A stretch of 64,000 nucleotides of DNA from contig NZ_OZ156465.1 in assembly GCF_964212655.1 (NCBI RefSeq), forward strand, positions 2,666,001-2,730,000, written 5' to 3'. The DNA is from Candidatus Thiodiazotropha sp. LNASS1 (GTDB lineage Bacteria; Pseudomonadota; Gammaproteobacteria; Chromatiales; Chromatiaceae). A program made the translations under genes and the position numbers. The notes beneath the pieces were generated by a model, which was not told where the DNA came from, searched no databases, and saw nothing but the letters and a program-made list of their open reading frames with translations. Below, in pieces: positions 10,401 through 17,880 of the stretch (its first letter is position 1; the number at the start of each line of letters is the position of its first letter).

Positions 10401-11043
10401 TGATGTAGTGCGGCTCGACACCCGCTTGTCGCAGCAAAAAACCCTGGTCTGTCACGTAGGCATTGAAGGCGTCCGTCTCACCTCGCAACAACGACTTGGC
10501 ATCGAAGTTGGTGTCGAGTCGAGAAAACTCAGTTGCCTTCAGGCCACCCTGCTGCAGCATCGCATGCAAGGCGGCATCCTGCTCTCCCTCGCCCAGCATG
10601 ATGCGTTTGCCTGCAAGTTCGGAGACGCTATGTATACCGGAGTCGGCCCTGACCAAGAGGGCATAGGGGCTATGTTGATAGATCGCCGCCAAGGCGACGA
10701 TCGGGTATCCGCGGGCGCGCTTGATCAATGCATCCGCACCGGACACGACGAACTGGGCGTCACCCTCCAGCATGACCTCGATGGGTGAACGGTCACCGCT
10801 GTGCTCGCGTATCAGAACATCGAGTCCCGCCTCTCGATAGAAGCCCTTTTCGAGGGCCGCATAGTAACCGGCAAATTGGAACTGGTGCTTCCATTTCAGC
10901 TGTAATACCACCGGCTCCAGTTGTTCACTGACTTTTGTTCCTTCCGCGCAGGCGCCCGTATTAAGCAATAGGAGCACAAGGAACAGCACCCAGCAGCAGA
11001 TCCCCAACCTTGCCTCAATTACTCTGACAGATGATTTGTACAT
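7408..11043 (-). CDS. NMT1/THI5-like periplasmic-binding sensor with PAS, GGDEF and EAL domains
   Basis: The protein is about 1211 residues. A signal anchor is followed by an NMT1/THI5-type substrate-binding domain (VVLQLKWKHQFQFAGYYAA, about 30-330), a membrane helix (about 350-372) and three PAS domains. A GGDEF domain with intact GGDEF (about residue 854) and an EAL domain end the protein. The EAL signature reads EVL, but the metal and loop-6 motifs DDFGTGYSS and AEGVES are present. It should couple a small-molecule signal in the periplasm to c-di-GMP turnover. A TTG start at 11097 is possible. I prefer the ATG at 11043, directly before the signal anchor. Confidence 0.88.
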   Translation of the reverse strand: MYKSSVRVIEARLGICCWVLFLVLLLLNTGACAEGTKVSEQLEPVVLQLKWKHQFQFAGYYAALEKGFYREAGLDVLIREHSGDRSPIEVMLEGDAQFVVSGADALIKRARGYPIVALAAIYQHSPYALLVRADSGIHSVSELAGKRIMLGEGEQDAALHAMLQQGGLKATEFSRLDTNFDAKSLLRGETDAFNAYVTDQGFLLRQAGVEPHYIMPKDYGIDFYGDVLVTTESELEARPDHVEAFRLATLKGWSYALNHVEEMVELILLKYNTQEMTREHLLYEARMSQELIQPLFVEIGYMNPERWEHIKSIFVGLGFIGPNSQIDGMLYEDYRRLPAWLVWLNRNFMLLLFSVIGVMVLSLLAVIAHMRRLVRIRTSALIESSRHYRTVFDAAPEGMWLIDPARKTVDVNKRLMALLGYSKNEMLGKTPLEFVDVMNREVFIEQTSRIGTTERRSYDIELRHKDGHNIPTHFSAVTLRGKDGSVKAAIAFVEDITERKRMEAELRSSEQNLRRLIDAEPACVSTLDKRAELLSINPAGLEMLEAEGLSQLSEVTLNEVVDVPYREAFKRLNSQVFSGQKGVLTFSITGLKGRKAWLETHAVPITDADGKVVEHLGLTHDVTDRLQMEQQIMEEREFLQRVIDNIGDSVMVIDRELRIQLMNQSVKSRLKEFQADPGKMIHYFDLPFVSVPSEGNLIQDCPVHRVLQTGKQATAILTRPQSKDPASVSKVEVVASPLLNPDGSLRAVIEVARDITEHLDLLEEVKQQKDDLQHIAHHDPLTNLPNRSLFLLRLKQAISKAKRTGLQMAVLFVDLDRFKEINDSLGHAFGDRVLKRVSERFKQSVREDDTIARLGGDEFTFILEGLNRPQHAANMAQQIIRSLELPIEVDHHQLFLTTSIGISVYPQDGKSAETMLRNADAAMYKAKDEGKNTFQYYTEDMTEQAFERIFLEASLRRALVQNELAVCYQPQVDTRNGKIIGVEVLVRWLHPEMGTVLPSRFISLAEDTGLIIPLGEQVMRIACKQMAEWDRQGVRPGRIAINLSGKQVSSRELLTSLESILAETGCRPEWLEFEVTEGFLMKDPEKSVSILQQVRDLGIELAIDDFGTGYSSLTYLKRFPLTRLKIDQSFIRDVPHDQEDIAITRAIIALGNSLNLQVLAEGVESEEQKSFLIGEGCSEAQGYYFCRPLTVDKMTYLLMTSRQLPAEQVGQ

Positions 11044-11230
11044 ACACCACACAACAGACAGACGACCCTTCTCAATGCCTTTGAAACCGCTAGTCAAGCA
11101 CTAAATAGATGTAACAGGCAGCTTGATCTGATGGAGCTGAAAATCAGGACAACTCTAATAGGCATGTACAATGCGATATCGGCAGACAGTCAACGGGCTT
11201 TAACAAGCAACCGTCAGTAAACAGACCAGC

Positions 11231-11254
11231 AGGGCCTGTCAACACTCATCCGAT
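11231..11254 (+). repeat. Dispersed GGGCCTG-AACACT repeat, copy 2
   Basis: AGGGCCTGTCAACACTCATC followed by CGAT lies just downstream of hipA. It is close to the terminus of the element at 54700-54970. Confidence 0.5.
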
Positions 11255-11283
11255 GGTCACTGCTGCGCTTGACTGCTCGCCCA

Positions 11284-12588
11284 TCAAGGCAGGTCCAAAT
11301 GCAGGGCGTTTTGGATCTGTCTGGTCATCAGCTCCGGCACGCCCGCCTGTTCGGCGAATTGGCTCCAGTTTGAAACGGTACTGTGCACTTCCGCGACAAT
11401 CGCCTCCGCACGGCCCCGCTTCATCGAAGCCGATTTGGCACAGGCCCTGAAATCATCCAATGAAAAACTGTCCCGCTTGCCATTAAGGGTCATCTGATGT
11501 GTCGCTGTCCAAAGTCCGTCAGGGTTGAAACTGTAGGTCATGTCGAAGGCTGGCGATAGCGTCCAGGCACCCGATTTATCCATCAAAAAGGCGATGTTCT
11601 TCACATGGTCGTCCTGATTGCGGCCGATGATATTGAAGACCATGCGGCGAAACTGCTCCTCCACCGTCTGCATCGGCAGGCCCAGCTGACGTATCACCAT
11701 CAATGCCTGTTCATAACTGTAGGCGCCTGCGGTATTGAAATCGTAATGGGCCATGGCACACAACGACTGCATGTGCAGTTTTTCGCCCCCATCCAGGCGG
11801 TCAAACCGCTTGGTCATGAAGTGGCGTCGCCCCCCCTCTTCAAACAGCCGGGATTCGTTGATATCGATACCGCATGCCCTTGCCATCAAGTAGTAGGCAT
11901 ACTCGACGGCACCGTAGCCTTGGGGGTCCTCCAGCTCCTTATCCCGGTTGCCGCTGACGCCGTCGAATTTCAATAACCAGTATTCGAATCCCTCACCGGC
12001 CGTCACCTGACCGGAGCGGACCTCATTGGTCTCCCGATTCCAGGCGATCACCGCCTTTGCCCGCGCCCCGCCGGCAGAGGTGCCGACACGCAGGATATCG
12101 CTGAGAGCCTCCTGTTTGTCGGTATCCGCAAGCGAGTGTTGCAACGCTTGTCGCTGGCCGAGTATCAGCGACGCCAACTCAACCAATCTGTCGATCTCTA
12201 TTTGGCTGGAATGCCGGGCCCCGGGACCGATCGCCGGTACATACTCAAGCGCCCCCATACCGCGCCGGCCGGTGTAACAGAGACGCTCTACCGCATTGAA
12301 GCTGTGGCTCGACCTGCCCTGGGAGGCCAGCCAGGCATCGATCAGCAGATTGCCGAACCTGTCCGGCAGTGAATCCGCCAGCAGGCCCGGCAGGCCGTGA
12401 AATGTTTCCCGAGGGAGTTGCGGAAAGCTGTAGAGACGCTTGGACAAAGGCATCATCATCGGCGCGACTTCGATGCCGCTGCGGCTAAAGGCCGGATCGT
12501 ATTCAAACAGCGCTGTCGACTCGCCATCCGCCAACGAAACCGCGCCTATGGTACGTCCCCACAGGCGAACCTCGGCAACCGTGGCCAT
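11284..12588 (-). CDS. hipA: HipA family serine/threonine kinase toxin
   Basis: This is a 434-residue HipA-family kinase. HipA phosphorylates a translation target (glutamyl-tRNA synthetase in E. coli) and drives growth arrest and persistence. The N-terminal HipA subdomain 1 is followed by the kinase core. The catalytic loop reads NIIGRNQDDHVKN (about residue 325) and the metal-binding Asp lies in SPAFDMTYS. The start overlaps the hipB stop (TAATG, 12586-12590), so antitoxin and toxin are translationally coupled. Length and residues look intact, so the toxin is probably active. Confidence 0.93.
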   Translation of the reverse strand: MATVAEVRLWGRTIGAVSLADGESTALFEYDPAFSRSGIEVAPMMMPLSKRLYSFPQLPRETFHGLPGLLADSLPDRFGNLLIDAWLASQGRSSHSFNAVERLCYTGRRGMGALEYVPAIGPGARHSSQIEIDRLVELASLILGQRQALQHSLADTDKQEALSDILRVGTSAGGARAKAVIAWNRETNEVRSGQVTAGEGFEYWLLKFDGVSGNRDKELEDPQGYGAVEYAYYLMARACGIDINESRLFEEGGRRHFMTKRFDRLDGGEKLHMQSLCAMAHYDFNTAGAYSYEQALMVIRQLGLPMQTVEEQFRRMVFNIIGRNQDDHVKNIAFLMDKSGAWTLSPAFDMTYSFNPDGLWTATHQMTLNGKRDSFSLDDFRACAKSASMKRGRAEAIVAEVHSTVSNWSQFAEQAGVPELMTRQIQNALHLDLP

Positions 12589-12944
12589 TACTCATCACCC
12601 CAATGCCAAGGCTTCTCCCTGTCTGCCTTTTCGCGGGGGGTGGAAGCCCGTTTGCGTACCTTACCTTTGCGTTTCAGGAGATCCATCGGCCGCTGCGCCT
12701 GCTCCGGAAACAGCAGCTCCAGTCCGGGCAGCAATCCCAACACCCGCAACAGGCGGATCATGCTCGACATCTGCGCCGATGCGCCCGCCTCAATCCGCTC
12801 CACGGTCCGCTTGGCAACACCCGCCTGCTCGGCCAGTACCGCCTGAGTCATCTGCAGAGCGAGACGGCGTTGCAGGATGCGCTGACCGATCTCTGTCAGG
12901 ACCGCCTCATCTGATACCAAATCTGATATTTTCATATTCGCCAT
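12588..12944 (-). CDS. hipB: HipB-like XRE family antitoxin/repressor
   Basis: This 118-residue protein has an XRE helix-turn-helix (about residues 20-75, ILQRRLALQMTQAVLAEQAG) and a basic C-terminal tail. It should bind HipA and repress the operon. The start is uncertain: ATG at 12944 lies inside the first operator, and an in-frame ATG at 12935 is an alternative. Neither has a good Shine-Dalgarno sequence. Confidence 0.87.
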   Translation of the reverse strand: MANMKISDLVSDEAVLTEIGQRILQRRLALQMTQAVLAEQAGVAKRTVERIEAGASAQMSSMIRLLRVLGLLPGLELLFPEQAQRPMDLLKRKGKVRKRASTPREKADREKPWHWGDE

Positions 12945-13077
12945 TAATTACGAAATAAATGATCAACAGTTATATATATCGTAAATTATAGCGATAACCC
13001 AACCTTTTTATTGTCTCTTTGTCGGAAAATATGGCGAATTATTGTAAATAATTAATTAATTTCGCAATATTTGGCGA
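12938..13077. promoter_or_regulatory. Four palindromic operators upstream of hipBA
   Basis: Four 16-bp sites of form TCGn-N8-nCGA precede hipB: 12938-12953 (TCGCCATTAATTACGA), 12979-12994 (TCGTAAATTATAGCGA), 13022-13037 (TCGGAAAATATGGCGA) and 13062-13077 (TCGCAATATTTGGCGA). Their starts are 41, 43 and 40 bp apart, about four helical turns, so all lie on one face. The first overlaps the hipB start. E. coli HipB also binds four palindromes with an 8-bp spacer. Binding by this HipB is inferred. Confidence 0.75.
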
Positions 13078-13202
13078 TTTATGGCTCCAATTTATTACCT
13101 TGTACCGGAACCTATTGACTGAACTCCAGCCTGGGACTTTTAAACAATCCGATCTACCAACGAAACCTCGTCAATAACCGACTCGCAGGGTAGGCTTGAG
13201 TA

Positions 13203-14198
13203 ATGCGTACGATCGATATACACACCCATCTGCTCAACCCGGAGGTTGCCTTCGATCGGCTTTTCGACAGAGTCGCCGTACATCTCTTTGCCCGCAGACT
13301 GGGCGTCGAGCCACACGCCTTGAAAAAGCAACCCTACCAGACCTATATCGAAGCCATGGCCAAGGCGGTCGATGAATCCAACTACGTGGAAAAGACCTGC
13401 CTGTTTGGTGTCGACGCTCGTTTCGATGAAAAGGGCAGAGAAGTCGACCGGGACAAAACCGTGTGCGCCATGAGCGAGGATGTGTTGGCCGTTGCCGCTG
13501 AATATCCGGACTGCTTCATCCCTTTTCTGTCGGTCAACCCAATGCGGCCGGGCGCCCTCGATCTGCTCGACGAATATGCGGAGAAAGGCTGCCGCGGCGC
13601 CAAGTTTCTGCAGAACTACTGGGGTATCGATCTGAACAGTGAACGCCTGATCCCCTACTACGAAAAACTGAAGCAGCATAAACTGCCGTTGATCGTCCAT
13701 ATCGGCAGCGAATACACCATCCAATCCCACCCAAGCTATGAACGCATCGAGATGCTTGATCTCCCGCTGGCTTGCGGGGTTACCGTGATCGCCGCCCATA
13801 TGGGACTTGGCCGATTCGAACACAGAGTTTGCGCCTGGCGTAACCTGAGTAAAGCGCCACATCACTTCGACCGCGACTATTTCAGACTGCTGGCGATGCT
13901 GACCCAGTATCAGAATCTCTACGCCGATATCTCCGCAATCCTGGTTCCACTCCGCGCCAGGGCCCTGCGCCACCTCTCCGAACAGAAACAGGTGCATGAA
14001 AAGATTCTGTTCGGTACCGATTATCCTGTCCCGTTTACCGTACGACACAACAGTTTTGACCTGGATAGCCCAACCCGCCGGCGGATTGCACAGATTGCGA
14101 ACCCCTTCGACCGCTACGCCGCCGTAATCCTCGAATACTTCCCGGACGGGAGCCCCATCTACCGTAACCATCAAAAGCTATTGCCTGCAGAACAATGA
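13203..14198 (+). CDS. Amidohydrolase family metal-dependent hydrolase
   Basis: This 331-residue TIM-barrel hydrolase is of the amidohydrolase-2 type. The N-terminal metal motif is IDIHTH. Further likely metal or catalytic positions are the His in VHIGSEY, the His in AAHMGLGRFEH and the Asp in FGTDYP. The substrate cannot be told from sequence; relatives include decarboxylases and lactonases. It stands alone between hipBA and marC, divergent from hipB. Confidence 0.85.
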   Translation: MRTIDIHTHLLNPEVAFDRLFDRVAVHLFARRLGVEPHALKKQPYQTYIEAMAKAVDESNYVEKTCLFGVDARFDEKGREVDRDKTVCAMSEDVLAVAAEYPDCFIPFLSVNPMRPGALDLLDEYAEKGCRGAKFLQNYWGIDLNSERLIPYYEKLKQHKLPLIVHIGSEYTIQSHPSYERIEMLDLPLACGVTVIAAHMGLGRFEHRVCAWRNLSKAPHHFDRDYFRLLAMLTQYQNLYADISAILVPLRARALRHLSEQKQVHEKILFGTDYPVPFTVRHNSFDLDSPTRRRIAQIANPFDRYAAVILEYFPDGSPIYRNHQKLLPAEQ

Positions 14199-14238
14199 GC
14201 GGACCGGCCTACTGAACACGATAGCCCAGTGAGTAAGC

Positions 14239-14838
14239 CTAGAGCGTTGCAACAAAGTCTCTGATACCGTCCAGCAACATCTGGGTGGCGAGAATAACCA
14301 GGATCATCCCCATCAGCCGCTCCAGGGCCAATGAACCGCGGGTACCGATGACATCCAGCAACTTTGACGAGCCAAGCAACAGTATCGTCGTGCCCAGCCA
14401 GGCCAGGAAGAGCGCGACGACCCACTCCAGGATACGGCCGGGCTGACTCGAACTGAGCAGCAACAGCACTGCGATCGTCGAGGGACCGGCGATCAGCGGT
14501 ACCGCGAGAGGTACGATGAACGGCTCCTCATCCATTGCCTCGTCGCCGTGATCCGGCCTGCTCGGAAAGATCATCCGCAGCGAAATGATAAACAACAAAA
14601 CGCCACCCGCGATATGGAGCGAAGGCTGTGTAAGCCCTAGGAACGCCAGCAGTACATCACCGACAAACAGGGTACCGAGCAGCACGAAAAAAGCGATGAT
14701 CAACTCACGTGCCACCACTTTTGTGCGGCGTGACCGGTCGAGTTTGGATAGCACCACATTGAAGACGGGTACGTTACCCAGCGGATCCATAATCAGGAAC
14801 AGGGTGACTGCCACAGATGCTATGTCGTACCAATTCAT
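14239..14838 (-). CDS. MarC family integral membrane protein
   Basis: This is a 199-residue protein with six predicted membrane helices. The family signature LFLIMDPLGNVPVF is near the N-terminus and PLIAGPSTIAVLLLL lies in the middle. MarC/YhgN proteins are inner-membrane proteins without a firmly established function. The gene is convergent with the amidohydrolase gene. Confidence 0.9.
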   Translation of the reverse strand: MNWYDIASVAVTLFLIMDPLGNVPVFNVVLSKLDRSRRTKVVARELIIAFFVLLGTLFVGDVLLAFLGLTQPSLHIAGGVLLFIISLRMIFPSRPDHGDEAMDEEPFIVPLAVPLIAGPSTIAVLLLLSSSQPGRILEWVVALFLAWLGTTILLLGSSKLLDVIGTRGSLALERLMGMILVILATQMLLDGIRDFVATL

Positions 14839-15294
14839 ACCTAGCCTAGCTGTTTACGACTTAATTGTTTCTTACTACCCACTTTACTTGACCAGTGCAT
14901 CAGCTTCTATAATAGGCAGTTGTACAGTGTTATCTACAGTCTCATCGAGAGATAATCGCCATGTCCGGCACACACATCTCCACAAGTCACGCGGACCTTT
15001 CGTGTCGGTTTTTATGGACGGGTTAAGTCTGTCTATGCCACGAAATATTCATTGTCCGATGGTGAGTCACCTGGGTAATAAATTCGCTCTCCACATGTCG
15101 CCTCTCTTGCGGAAACTAACTGAATCGTATTACCGAAATCTCTTTCGCAATGGCAAACAATCAAAATTCTGGGCTCGCCGCAAATAACCGGCAGGTTGAG
15201 GAGCGCAGCGATGAAACCTGACCGGGTTAATTTGCCTTGATACGCGCCGATCTGCCATTGACCACTCTCTGCACGAGAGTAGGAGCAATCTCCC
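14839..15294. other. Intergenic region with an attC-like hairpin
   Basis: About 455 bases without a convincing gene. The notable structure is an imperfect inverted repeat at 15185-15229. Its left arm is TAACCGGCAGGTT. The reverse complement of the right arm is the same sequence with two extra bases. This resembles an attC site, with box-like TAAC and GTTA ends and unpaired extra bases in one arm. An open frame on the minus strand (15033-15344) has no recognisable features. Confidence 0.35.
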
Positions 15295-16122
15295 TTAATT
15301 TTGAGTGACGTCGTACCTGCCATTCGTGCGTATGTAAATGACACTCTCCTCTCCGACTATAGACGAGACTGGATGGGTCGACGTTCCCTTCGAACTAAAA
15401 TAACTGCCCGGCTCCAAGGCCTTAACTTCTGTTTCACTCACTTGGTACCGTGGTTGACCTTTGATTACTACAGCACGGAAGGTTGAGCCGTCGCATTCTA
15501 TTTTTCCAGCAAATCCAGCCGGCAGCCTGAGAAAGGTTCCGTTAGACTCACCTTCCTGACGGTTACCCCAAAGATAGGCTACCTTTGGTCCGTTGTAAGC
15601 GGCCGGCATTCCGGGAGGATCAACCCAAACAATGTTCGATGCGTCCACGTTGATCGGTCTTTCTCCACTGTCAAACGCCTTCTCTGTAGGCAGGACGAGA
15701 TAAGGTCCTTTATCAATTTCGACGAGCGCCACATTGGTATTACCCTTGGCTGCGGTAATGTGCACTTCTCCTTTCGGCTGGGTCCAGAAAGATCCGGCGG
15801 GCATCCACATCGCAGCAGCATTAGGGTCATCGTTGTGAATGCCGCCACTTATGACGACTGCGCGGTAGGTGATGTTGTGAGTATGAGGTGGGGACGAGAA
15901 GCCATCCGCAAACTTGGCAAGGAAGCCTGTCGGCACTGCGCTTTTGCGATCGCCCCAAAGCGTACCAGCTTTCGGGCTCTTGTCGCCGCGAGCGGGGTTT
16001 AACTGCTCCCACTTGACTTCGGACGCCAAGATAACCTCGTTGATTGGTTCGGCCGCGACCTGCATGCTAGAGCAGACAGCGGTTACGGTACATGCAAGTG
16101 TGAGTGATAGAAACGTTCGCAT
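15295..16122 (-). CDS. DUF4437 domain-containing secreted protein
   Basis: The protein is about 275 residues with a signal peptide ([19 protein letters not shown]). It has two cupin-like halves, each with a [19 protein letters not shown] / [19 protein letters not shown] motif pair, as in DUF4437 proteins. Function is unknown; the fold suggests a periplasmic cupin-type binding protein or enzyme. I choose the ATG at 16122, preceded by AGGAG. ATGs further upstream (16140, or 16191) are possible. Confidence 0.75.
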   Translation of the reverse strand: MRTFLSLTLACTVTAVCSSMQVAAEPINEVILASEVKWEQLNPARGDKSPKAGTLWGDRKSAVPTGFLAKFADGFSSPPHTHNITYRAVVISGGIHNDDPNAAAMWMPAGSFWTQPKGEVHITAAKGNTNVALVEIDKGPYLVLPTEKAFDSGERPINVDASNIVWVDPPGMPAAYNGPKVAYLWGNRQEGESNGTFLRLPAGFAGKIECDGSTFRAVVIKGQPRYQVSETEVKALEPGSYFSSKGTSTHPVSSIVGEESVIYIRTNGRYDVTQN

Positions 16123-16281
16123 ACTCCTTATACTCCTCATCTTTACTCTCTGATTATTTGTAACCGCTACAGAGTTAAACTTTAAAAACATAACGTCGTG
16201 AAAAATTGGAAAACAATAGAGGTCAGCCTTTTGTGGGTCCGATTTGAATAACCGTGCTTCACGATGATTACTGGAGTCAAA

Positions 16282-16749
16282 TCACTCGAATGGTGAATAG
16301 GATAGTTCGATATTTTTGATCCATACCTTTCCACGACCCTCTACTGTTAGATTGAGCTTTATAAGATCAGGCTGTTGTCCACGCTTTAGATAGAAAGAGA
16401 CTTCGTATGATGCCCAATCGTTCGTCCCTTTCAGTGCATTCTGTAATCCTTTAGAAAAGAATTCTCCCCTGCCCGGTATTCGACACCACATCTCCAGGAA
16501 GCTTTGACCGTGAACTTCTTTCGATTTCAAGTCTGCTCGATAAGTCAACATACAATTTTCAATATCTGAAACCTCTATTTCAAACAGGCTAATCGATTGA
16601 GATTCGCCGACATCGACCAACCATCCTCCTTCGCTTGAAACAACCACCTCCTGTGTAATGGTCTTTTCTGACCCATCAAAGCGTTTGATAACCTTGGGCG
16701 GTCCGGCAGGTATGGGTGAACTTAATATGTTCTTTATCCACTTTAACAT
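16282..16749 (-). CDS. Hypothetical protein
   Basis: This is a 155-residue protein of unknown function starting MLKWIKNILSSPIPAGPP. An AAGGAG Shine-Dalgarno lies eight bases upstream of the ATG at 16749. The beta-rich C-terminal half (YEVSFYLKRGQQPDLIKLN ... GKVWIKNIELSYS) resembles a carbohydrate-binding jelly-roll in outline, but this is only an impression. It is AT-rich like the neighbouring integron cassettes and may be the most distal cassette. Confidence 0.6.
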   Translation of the reverse strand: MLKWIKNILSSPIPAGPPKVIKRFDGSEKTITQEVVVSSEGGWLVDVGESQSISLFEIEVSDIENCMLTYRADLKSKEVHGQSFLEMWCRIPGRGEFFSKGLQNALKGTNDWASYEVSFYLKRGQQPDLIKLNLTVEGRGKVWIKNIELSYSPFE

Positions 16750-16829
16750 TTGACTGTTCTCCTTTTTCGTATAAACAATCAATTTTGGGTCAGGGTGAAG
16801 CCAAGGCCCCATTCCCGAAGTGGCTAAAA

Positions 16830-16849
16830 TAACGCCTTATTATGCGTTA
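16830..16849. repeat. Degenerate attC-like hairpin at distal end of cassette array
   Basis: TAACGC at 16830-16835 and GCGTTA at 16844-16849 form a perfect 6-bp inverted repeat just past the end of the last recognisable cassette gene. The minus strand reads GCATAATAAGGCG, one base off the GCATAACAAGGCG start of the next attC. It may be a decayed attC closing the array. Confidence 0.35.
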
Positions 16850-16855
16850 AAGATA

Positions 16856-17134
16856 CTATTTCTTGTAATCACCAAAAAACCACATCAACGCTTCCAATAC
16901 ACCAGCTAGGATTTCTGCGACGATATTTATATGGAGAAAAAATCCCAATACACCAGATATAGATGCTGCTACAACTACAAAAGTACTGAAATATTCAGGA
17001 GGCGCGTGAGAAAACACCATCCAAAAACCCCAAAGCAATCCAGCTACTAAACCAACAGATACTGCTTAAAATATACCGTAAGCAATTCTATCTAGAAGAG
17101 TCGCTCTATCTTGATTTGAACGCTGCTTATGCAT
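16856..17134 (-). pseudogene. Cassette gene for small membrane protein, interrupted by a stop codon
   Basis: From the ATG inside the attC box (17132-17134) the minus strand reads MHKQRSNQDRATLLDRIAYG then IF, a TAA at 17066-17068, and then continues in the same frame. The continuation is AVSVGLVAGLLWGFWMVFSH and on to FFGDYKK with two hydrophobic segments. The 93-codon frame starts at the attC as in other cassettes, so the TAA looks like a nonsense mutation. Re-initiation at a TTG (17038) could still give about 60 residues. Function is unknown. Confidence 0.6.
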
Positions 17135-17217
17135 AACGTTGCGAGAACGGGCAGCCGGAGCGTAACGTAGGCTGTCCCAGTGAGCGATAGCGAACGAGAT
17201 TGACCGCCTTGTTATGC
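17131..17217 (-). repeat. Integron attC site (distal, 87 bp)
   Basis: GCATAAC at 17131-17137 and GTTATGC at 17211-17217 bound an imperfect palindrome. Its core holds GGGCAGCC near the left and GGCTGTCCC near the right. It separates the parDE cassette from the membrane-protein cassette. Confidence 0.85.
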
Positions 17218-17226
17218 CCAACTATA

Positions 17227-17243
17227 GTACCAAATATTGGTAC
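17227..17243. promoter_or_regulatory. Palindromic operator upstream of parDE
   Basis: GTACCAA-ATA-TTGGTAC is a perfect 7-bp inverted repeat 19 bp before the parD start. It fits an autoregulatory ribbon-helix-helix operator for ParD/ParE. The position also implies that the module carries its own promoter. Confidence 0.6.
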
Positions 17244-17261
17244 CTGCTTGGAGCTAGGCAC

Positions 17262-17501
17262 ATGAGCAAGAATACTAGTATTACTCTCGGCGAGCATTTT
17301 GATTCTTTTATTACTAACCAATTGAATTCCGGTCGCTTTTCTTCTGCTAGTGAAGTGGTACGCGCTGGATTGCGCTTGCTTGAGGAAGAGGAAACAAAGC
17401 TCGTAACACTGCGCAAAATGCTGCATGAAGGGGAATCGAGTGAATTTGTAAAATACTCCCTTGAGGGTTTGATATCTGAAATTGATAATGAATCTCATTG
17501 A
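17262..17501 (+). CDS. parD: ParD-family ribbon-helix-helix antitoxin
   Basis: This 79-residue antitoxin has an N-terminal ribbon-helix-helix (MSKNTSITLGEHFDSFITNQ, then ASEVVRAGLRLLEEEE) of the ParD/CC2985 type. The C-terminal tail would wrap the toxin. I use the ATG at 17262 rather than the one inside the attC box at 17214, because the protein family starts there. It is in an integron cassette but on the opposite strand to the other cassette genes. Confidence 0.9.
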   Translation: MSKNTSITLGEHFDSFITNQLNSGRFSSASEVVRAGLRLLEEEETKLVTLRKMLHEGESSEFVKYSLEGLISEIDNESH

Positions 17502-17803
17502 TGCCCACCTTCAAAATTAAGGCTAAAGCCAAGGATGATTTGAAGGCTATTGCTATTTTTACCCAAAAGCGCTGGGGAAGAGACCAACGCAATAAGTACC
17601 TGAAGCAATTTGATGATTCTTTTACTCAACTTGCCGATAACCCTCAACTTGGGCGAGCTTGCGAATATATTCGACCAGGTTATAGGAAGTTTCCGATAAT
17701 TAGTCACGTAATCTATTACCGAATCACCAATAAAGCTTGTATTGAGGTAATTCGCATTCTTCATAAACACATGGATGTGTCAGTAGATCATTTTAAGGCA
17801 TAA
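17501..17803 (+). CDS. parE: ParE/RelE-family toxin
   Basis: This 100-residue RelE/ParE superfamily toxin contains LKAIAIFTQKRWGRDQRNKY and ends IEVIRILHKHMDVSVDHFKA. ParE toxins poison DNA gyrase. The ATG overlaps the parD stop (TGATG). The TAA stop lies inside the GCATAAC box of the following attC, so the gene fits that attC in its own orientation. As a toxin cassette it could stabilise the array. Confidence 0.9.
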   Translation: MPTFKIKAKAKDDLKAIAIFTQKRWGRDQRNKYLKQFDDSFTQLADNPQLGRACEYIRPGYRKFPIISHVIYYRITNKACIEVIRILHKHMDVSVDHFKA

Positions 17804-17854
17804 CGACAAAGTCAAGCGGCGGCGAAGCCGTCCGAGTTGGGCGCATTGTTATGC
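17798..17854. repeat. Integron attC site (57 bp)
   Basis: GCATAAC at 17798-17804 and GTTATGC at 17848-17854 flank a core with a GGCGGCGAAGCCGTCC hairpin. It lies between the 3' ends of parE (+) and the methyltransferase gene (-). Confidence 0.87.
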
Positions 17855-17880
17855 ATCGAAAACCCCATCATTTTCACCCT

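Noticed and set aside
13140-14174. Long minus-strand frame opposite the amidohydrolase gene
   Set aside because: It is antisense to a well-supported gene, and its product has no recognisable features.
15033-15344. 103-codon minus-strand frame near the DUF4437 gene
   Set aside because: It overlaps the DUF4437 3' end and has no recognisable family.
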